A stretch of 64,000 nt of DNA, taken from positions 992,001 through 1,056,000 of the forward strand of contig CATNEN010000038.1 of NCBI GenBank assembly GCA_950097015.1. The letters are read 5' to 3'. The DNA is from Macrostomum hystrix (lineage: Eukaryota > Platyhelminthes > Macrostomidae). The notes under the pieces were generated by a model. It did not search any database, had not been told where the DNA came from, and saw only the letters and a program-made list of their open reading frames with translations. Below are positions 58,703 to 64,000 of the stretch, piece by piece; position 1 is the stretch's first letter, and each line of letters starts with the position of its first letter. The position numbers were made by a program, and so were the translations under genes.

Positions 58703-59490
58703 TAATATATTAGGAAGTGCTTATTCCCACGGTCCCATGCCAATAATTTCAATTTTATCCACATGGATCTGTGCCGATAATTTTCTGCTTATCCACATGG
58801 CAGCTTGTATGAATAGGTCTACTTTCAAGTCCCTACCTATTCTTCTCTGAGCATAAGGCTTTTGCTTCAGAGTATAGTGTATAGTGTACACTATCAATGC
58901 ATAGTGTAAAAGAATAACAATGATATATAATGTGTGACGAGTTTGGTGCTGACTAGAATTCTGCTGGTTGACTTGTATGATTTTCTTTGATAGACTTTTT
59001 ACTTTTTAAGTCAATACAATTCGAATGAAAACACGTAACGATGACAAAAGATTTAGTGAGTTGTTATTAAAATAATTAAAAAGGATGATATTAATGTAGG
59101 TTAATGTATGTGTAGGTCAAAATATAGAACACTGTCATAACACACTGGCAACTTTGTCGATCTATTGGTTCAACAAAACTTTCAAACCTGAAAGGGCCTC
59201 GTTTCAAAGAACAGAACCATGTGGATAAAATTGAAATTAACGGCACGGCATATTCATATAAAGAGTTTTAGACCTATTCATACAAGCTGCCGTGTGGATA
59301 ATCAGAAAATTATCAGCACAGCTCCATGTGGATAAAATTGAAATTAATGGCCCGGCATATATAAAGAGTTGTAGACCTATTCATACAAGCTGCCGTTTGG
59401 ATAAGCAGAAAATTATCGGCATGGATCCGTGTGGATAAAATTGAAATTATAGGCACTGGACCATGGGAATAAGCTCTGCCAATATATTAT
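58703..59490. mobile_element. Fold-back (MITE-like) element with long terminal inverted repeats
   Basis: Left arm 58703-58828 (taatatattagg, gcttattcccacggtccca, ttcaattttatccacatgg, gataattttctgcttatcc, gcagcttgtatgaatagg) returns in inverted orientation at about 59360-59489. A second inverted copy of the arm lies at about 59215-59330. No coding capacity. The spacer is AT-rich. No certain target duplication, because the flanks are themselves aatatatt. Confidence 0.8.
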
Positions 59491-61627
59491 TATAAATAAA
59501 CAAGTATTACTTGTAAACCTTTCTAGTTTAAAAATCTCTAGGCAATCAGGCCTTAATTTTTAATAGTAATTCACTGGTATTCAGAATTGGATCTCGAAAG
59601 AGTTCTAGAAAATTGTTTTTAGAATTTTAAATATTCTAGTATAATTGGTTCTATATTTCTTCTTTATTAGTCTTAATTGTTTGGCAGCTCACATAAGGTT
59701 TGAAATTTTGTATGTTTTTAAAAAATTACAATTAAATTAAACTTTGCATCTTGCTCAGCATTTGCCATTAGAAAAAGCATATGCAAGATTTGCATCTCAT
59801 GGTTACAACCTAGAAGAAAGCCTGACCAAAGTGGTCTGAAACCTAGTTCCACTAGTTCAGGGATCGAAAAAGTTATTCCCTAAGCTAGCATTTGTATCAA
59901 AATTTGAGATATCATTTTTTATTAAGAACTGTAACTTATTGTTCATAGAACAAAAGTATGTATGTGACTTCAGAATCAGATCAAGTCTTGAAAGTTGAAG
60001 TCCATTTCTTCGAACATATTCAAATTTTATTCTTATAGTTAATAAATTTAAATCTTTACCGAATAAACTGACGTATTAAAACAAAACTACTTTATTCAAA
60101 GTAGTTTTGACCCTTTGAGACAATTTTTTTAACCCTAAGTTTGCTTTAAAATACTTTAGATATACAAAATAATGATATTTTAAGCTCCCTATTGTGCTTA
60201 TTATGTTGATAGCGCTGTTAACGAATCCGACGCAGGTCAAAAAGCTTTTGTGAGCCAGCTAGGCTTCGTTTCAATTATATGAATTGATATCACTAGGACA
60301 CATTCAAGTAGTATATCCTTCTTTAGTATACCTAGTGGTGTAGCCACGCATTCGTACTTTTGCAATGAAAATTGGACAACAAAATTTTATTAAATGTGAC
60401 CTTAAAAAACGATTTACTGTTTACTCTAAGTCCACACTACCTGTCCGCAACCGAGGAGCCTGCTGCCTCTTACGCTCAGACACCGCTAACGGCACCGGAA
60501 AGGACCTAACTTTCCTTCTCGTCATCCATAACATTTTTTGTTTTTTTTTAATGATATTGCAGTTAATCTCGTTCTATTTAATTAAACATTTACGTACGTG
60601 TTATACAAACATATGTATGCCAAGGTATTTATAAATTAATTAGGCCTAACAATGTACTTAAATGTTAAAACCATCTCAAAACTAAGTATCACAAGCCGGT
60701 GTTAATAAAAAATGACGAATTCTCTGCACAGTTTAACCTAAGGAGGAGTGCAGGAAATTCAGGCCAAAGAAAGAGGAACTTAAATAATTACTCTCACATC
60801 CCGAAATAAAATCTTTAGCCCTCTTACCCTGTAGACAAAGCATTCCAAATATGAGTATTCTCTTTGTGCAAACTAACTATAATAGCCATGCGCATTGAAT
60901 ATACGTCAATTGTAAGTATGCACTCGTTATAGTTGCTAATTGAAGCGCGCACAAAACTAGTCAAATACAGATTCGCATTGCCCGTCATTAGCATCCCCTG
61001 CCAGGCCTGCTGCACCGGTCGTGACCAAATTCATACATTTCTTACCTTTCATACTCGTATATATGGATCCGTCCGTCCCTTTACTTTTGCACACCTCGAT
61101 CAGTAGCACGGGATTAATCCCCGCCGCCACCTTACTTCATTCGATCACTGCTCATGCAGAGAGTAGCAATTATAAAACTAGCCTAGAATTCGGTGCTCAA
61201 ACTGCCTCTCACCATCGTTATATTCGGTTTTGAGTATACGGTAGTAGCGATTTTGAGTATTATATGAGCAGGTAGGCATGAGGAAATTTCTCCCTAGCTC
61301 TTACAGTCATTTGCTCCGTATGGCTGGCATGCTCTGTCCCTAATGAGATGGCAGCCTCGCATTGCTGAGCAGCTTCTGCTTGGCTGCCCATGAGCATTTT
61401 TTTCGCTGCAATTCTTTTGTTTAAAAGCTTGCAGTCAGCATGCGATTTCTATTGTGTGATTGTCAATAACAGACATCATTTGGATCCCAATTCAAAGCGG
61501 AGTGTTCAACAAGTCTTTGTGTAAAAAAATCGCGTCAGAGGACACTTTATGCTTTAATGCTTTGCAAGCCATTCCAGGCAACTCAAGCTTCATTCAAGGC
61601 CCCAGCGGCTCGACGTCTGAAGGAAAC
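59491..61627. other. AT-rich non-coding DNA
   Basis: Several open frames of 60-90 codons on both strands show no domains or splice context. No RNA gene recognised. Confidence 0.45.
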
Positions 61628-62280
61628 TCTCCAACATCTGAGACGATTCCTCAAAGAAACTCTCTAATTGAGACGATTCCTCAAAGAAACTCTCTAATTG
61701 AGACGATTCCTCAAGGAAACTCTCCTACTGAGACGATTCCTCACAGAAACTCTCCTACTGAGACGATTCCTCACAGAAACTCTCCTACTGAGACGATTCC
61801 TCACAGAAACTCTCCTACTGAGACGATTCCTCACAGAAACTGTCTAATTGAGACCATTCCTCAAGGAAACTCTCCTACTGAGACGATTCCTCACAGAAAC
61901 TGTCTAATTGAGACCATTCCTCAAGGAAACTCTCCTACTGAGACGATTCTTCAAGGAAACTCTCCAACTGAGACGATTCCTCAAAGAAACTGTCTAATTG
62001 AGACCATTCCTCAAGGAAACTCCTACTGAGACGATTCCTCACAGAAACTCTCCTACTGAGACGATTCCTCACAGAAACTGTCTAATTGAGACCATTCCTC
62101 AAGGAAACTCTCCTACTGAGACGATTCCTCACAGAAACTGTCTAATTGAGACCATTCCTCAAGGAAACTCTCCTACTGAGACGATTCCTCAAAGAAACTC
62201 TCCAACTGAGACGATTCCTCAAAGAAACTGTCTAATTGAGACGATTCCTCAAGGAAACTCTTTAACTGAAACGATTCCAT
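61628..62280 (+). repeat. Minisatellite, 30-bp unit (ten codons)
   Basis: About 22 copies of gagacgattcctcaaggaaa plus ctctcctact, with four subtypes (caaagaaactctcta, cacagaaactct, cacagaaactgt, caaggaaact) in repeating order. One 2-bp deletion near 62022 splits the artefactual + strand frame in two. The 56 codons before the array (from 61460) have no recognisable domain. Confidence 0.93.
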
Positions 62281-62338
62281 AAATAAAGTCTTCAAATGAG
62301 TGAATCCTTTTTTTATATTTTCCTTTGGTAAGTTCTGG

Positions 62339-62640
62339 TGGTCGGTGGCAGAGCGGCTAACGCGTTTGCCTCTCGCACCACGGTTCTAAGTTCGATTCCG
62401 CGGCGAGGCCACATATATTTGGGGCGCAGCCGCGGAGAGAAGGCTTGGGGGGCTTGTCGTGCAATTTACGCTGTCGAGGGCCGACCTCCAAAGCACAGTG
62501 AAAGTGTACACTGCCTGACGATAAGAAAGTGAAATGTGCAGAATTGCCTCCTCGCTGGCTGCAGGTCTAGTGGCATCAAATGATGTGCCATTGCCCGCTG
62601 CCCTCCTGTTAGTATTATTATATTTTTTATTTATTATAAT
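62339..62640 (+). mobile_element. SINE-A copy
   Basis: Head identical in layout to 22389: tggcagagcggctaacgcg, ggttctaagttcgattccg, cgaggccacatatatttggg. It lacks a stretch of about 50 bp in the middle (no cctgcgtacagt part). Ends in a tattattatattttttattt tail. Starts about 60 bp after the 30-bp array. Confidence 0.88.
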
Positions 62641-63339
62641 TGGAAGAGACCAAATGACGTGAGGCTGCATCTTGGACAGTAAATCGGTGAGGATCGAAAG
62701 CTAAAGTTTCAGAAAGGGTGCAGCATGAAATAAAAAAAAATATTCCAGGTAGGAAAATGGCTCTGATTGCTGCTTCCGAGCCCAATGAAATTCTGTGCAC
62801 GCCTGTGATATCCTCTTACTGTAGGCCATGGCTGCCGCTAATCAGCGGACTCGCATTCAGCTGCTTGATTCCTTTGAGCTGCCTAATCAGCGCTGAGATG
62901 AGCTCGAGAATTTATTTTTAATCAGCACTGGCCCAGCTCAAATTGCCACCTCAATCTCGCCCAGGTGTTCTCGCATAACGGGGGAAGCCCCACGTTAAAT
63001 TGAAAGCAAAATGCGTTACAAGCCGGATGCAGCGGAAGGACTGGGGTCTGGTAAAATTAATCTGTGCGGACAGGCGGAAAGACCAGATTTTCTTGTGAGA
63101 GAAAGTGAACTGACGTTCTGCTAAACAGTACGGTCGGAAGAGAGAAGATGGAAAAAAAGTAGAAAATTATACGACTCGGTACTTTAAAAAAAGCACGACA
63201 GAAACTGATTTTAAATTAGTAATAGGAGTCAGTCGATAAGGAATCAGGCTAAAGTACTTTTGGCAATCTCTTTCAGTGCTGTTTGCTAGTCTATTTTTTC
63301 AAAATGCCAAGGCTGAGCATTTTCCCGAAAATGTCTCTC
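62641..63339. other. Non-coding stretch
   Basis: No gene, array or mobile element recognised. Confidence 0.45.
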
Positions 63340-64000
63340 ATCGTGGCTTTCAGATGTTCAGTCCATGGACTGGGGGGTGAACTGAATGAAGCAATAGGGC
63401 TGGTGGAACCCAGCGCTTGGAACCCTCCGGCGCAAGGCCAAATCCCTCCAGCGGATTGCGCGAAAAAGCAATTGGACCCAGCTGACCTGGCCGCCTACCA
63501 GAATGCGATTCGCGACTTTAAGCGTGACACCAGGAAAGCGAAGTCCGAAAAGTGGCGCCAATACTGCGCCGAGCTGGAGGGGCGCTCGCCCAACCTCTTG
63601 CGTTTTAAAAGCGCTCACTCTTGACAAAATTTCGAAGCTCTCAGTGATCAAAAGACCGGACGGCCGGTTTGCTGAGAATCCTGGCGAATCGCTGGACATC
63701 ATGCTCGCCAGCGCTTTCCCCCGGACCGCGCCGCTTCAGGACCCGCCGGACCACACTCCGGGTGGACACATCCTTGCGACCACCATTATCACTAGAGAAC
63801 GGACAGCTCGCGCTGCTAATTCCTTCTCGCCTTTTAAGTCGCCTGGACCTGACAACATTTACCCCGTCTTCCTACATAAAGCGGTGAAAAATGACAGGTT
63901 CCTCGGCCTCCTCTGCAACCTGTTCAAGGCCTGCATCACCCTCGGGTACGTGCACAGCAGGTCTTGGCAGGAAGCCACCATCGTCTTCATCCCCAAGCCT
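63340..64000 (+). mobile_element. LINE (non-LTR retrotransposon) fragment, start of reverse transcriptase
   Basis: A first frame (63283-63624) has DLAAYQNAIRDFKRDTRKAK and SEKWRQYCAELEG, the basic linker that precedes LINE reverse transcriptase. From about 63592 the coding frame shifts by one and continues to the window end: LDKISKLSVIKRPDGRFAEN, ARAANSFSPFKSPGPDNIYP, LFKACITLGYVHSRSWQEAT and VFIPKP, the first conserved RT blocks of R1/jockey-type elements. At 63354-63376 gttcagtccatggactgggg is an inverted SINE-B piece, so the 5' edge is a junction. The copy is frameshifted and 5'-truncated, hence probably dead; the rest lies beyond the window. Confidence 0.85.

Noticed and set aside
61460-62282. 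Secreted or repeat protein (ETIPQGNSPT units)
   Set aside because: A 30-bp array with a 2-bp deletion that breaks the frame; the leader has no signal peptide or domain I can defend.

Overview
The window is animal nuclear DNA. It holds spliced genes with GT-AG introns, developmental genes (netrin, Su(H)/CSL, a peptide-type GPCR) and the cohesin regulator PDS5. GC content is moderate in genes and low between them. Coding exons use GC-rich codons and carry long polyglutamine and polyalanine runs. With the tRNA-headed SINEs, a Ty3/gypsy element and a LINE, this fits a bilaterian invertebrate. A lophotrochozoan such as a free-living flatworm is my guess, but the sequence alone does not prove the phylum.

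Layout. (1) 1-4777, + strand: last two coding exons of a netrin, covering its C-terminal NTR domain. (2) 7516-11549, - strand: a complete two-exon rhodopsin-family peptide-type GPCR. (3) 15612-19869, - strand: Suppressor of Hairless (CSL/RBP-J), four coding exons, 657 aa. Three further - strand exons at 20850-23320 are phase-compatible with its second exon and may give an alternative N terminus. (4) 23.5-35.5 kb: almost gene-free, dominated by large tandem arrays (22 bp, 20 bp and 35 bp units). (5) 35616-36648, - strand: two 3' exons of an unrecognised gene. (6) 40155-55917, - strand: PDS5 in ten coding exons, about 1586 aa. Its last intron is split by an intact, apparently very young Ty3/gypsy retrotransposon (41390-45994). 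(7) 56-63.3 kb: AT-rich DNA with a fresh SINE, a fold-back element, one array and another SINE. (8) 63340-64000: 5' part of a LINE reverse transcriptase running off the edge.

The most striking feature is the minisatellite load: about 28 distinct arrays. Nearly every intron longer than about 450 bp in netrin, the GPCR, Su(H) and PDS5 is filled mostly by its own private array. These arrays make long false ORFs on both strands. In PDS5 intron 1 the array is open in frame with both flanking exons.

Genes were reconstructed by hand from splice sites, reading phase and family similarity recalled from knowledge. No database search or RNA evidence was available.
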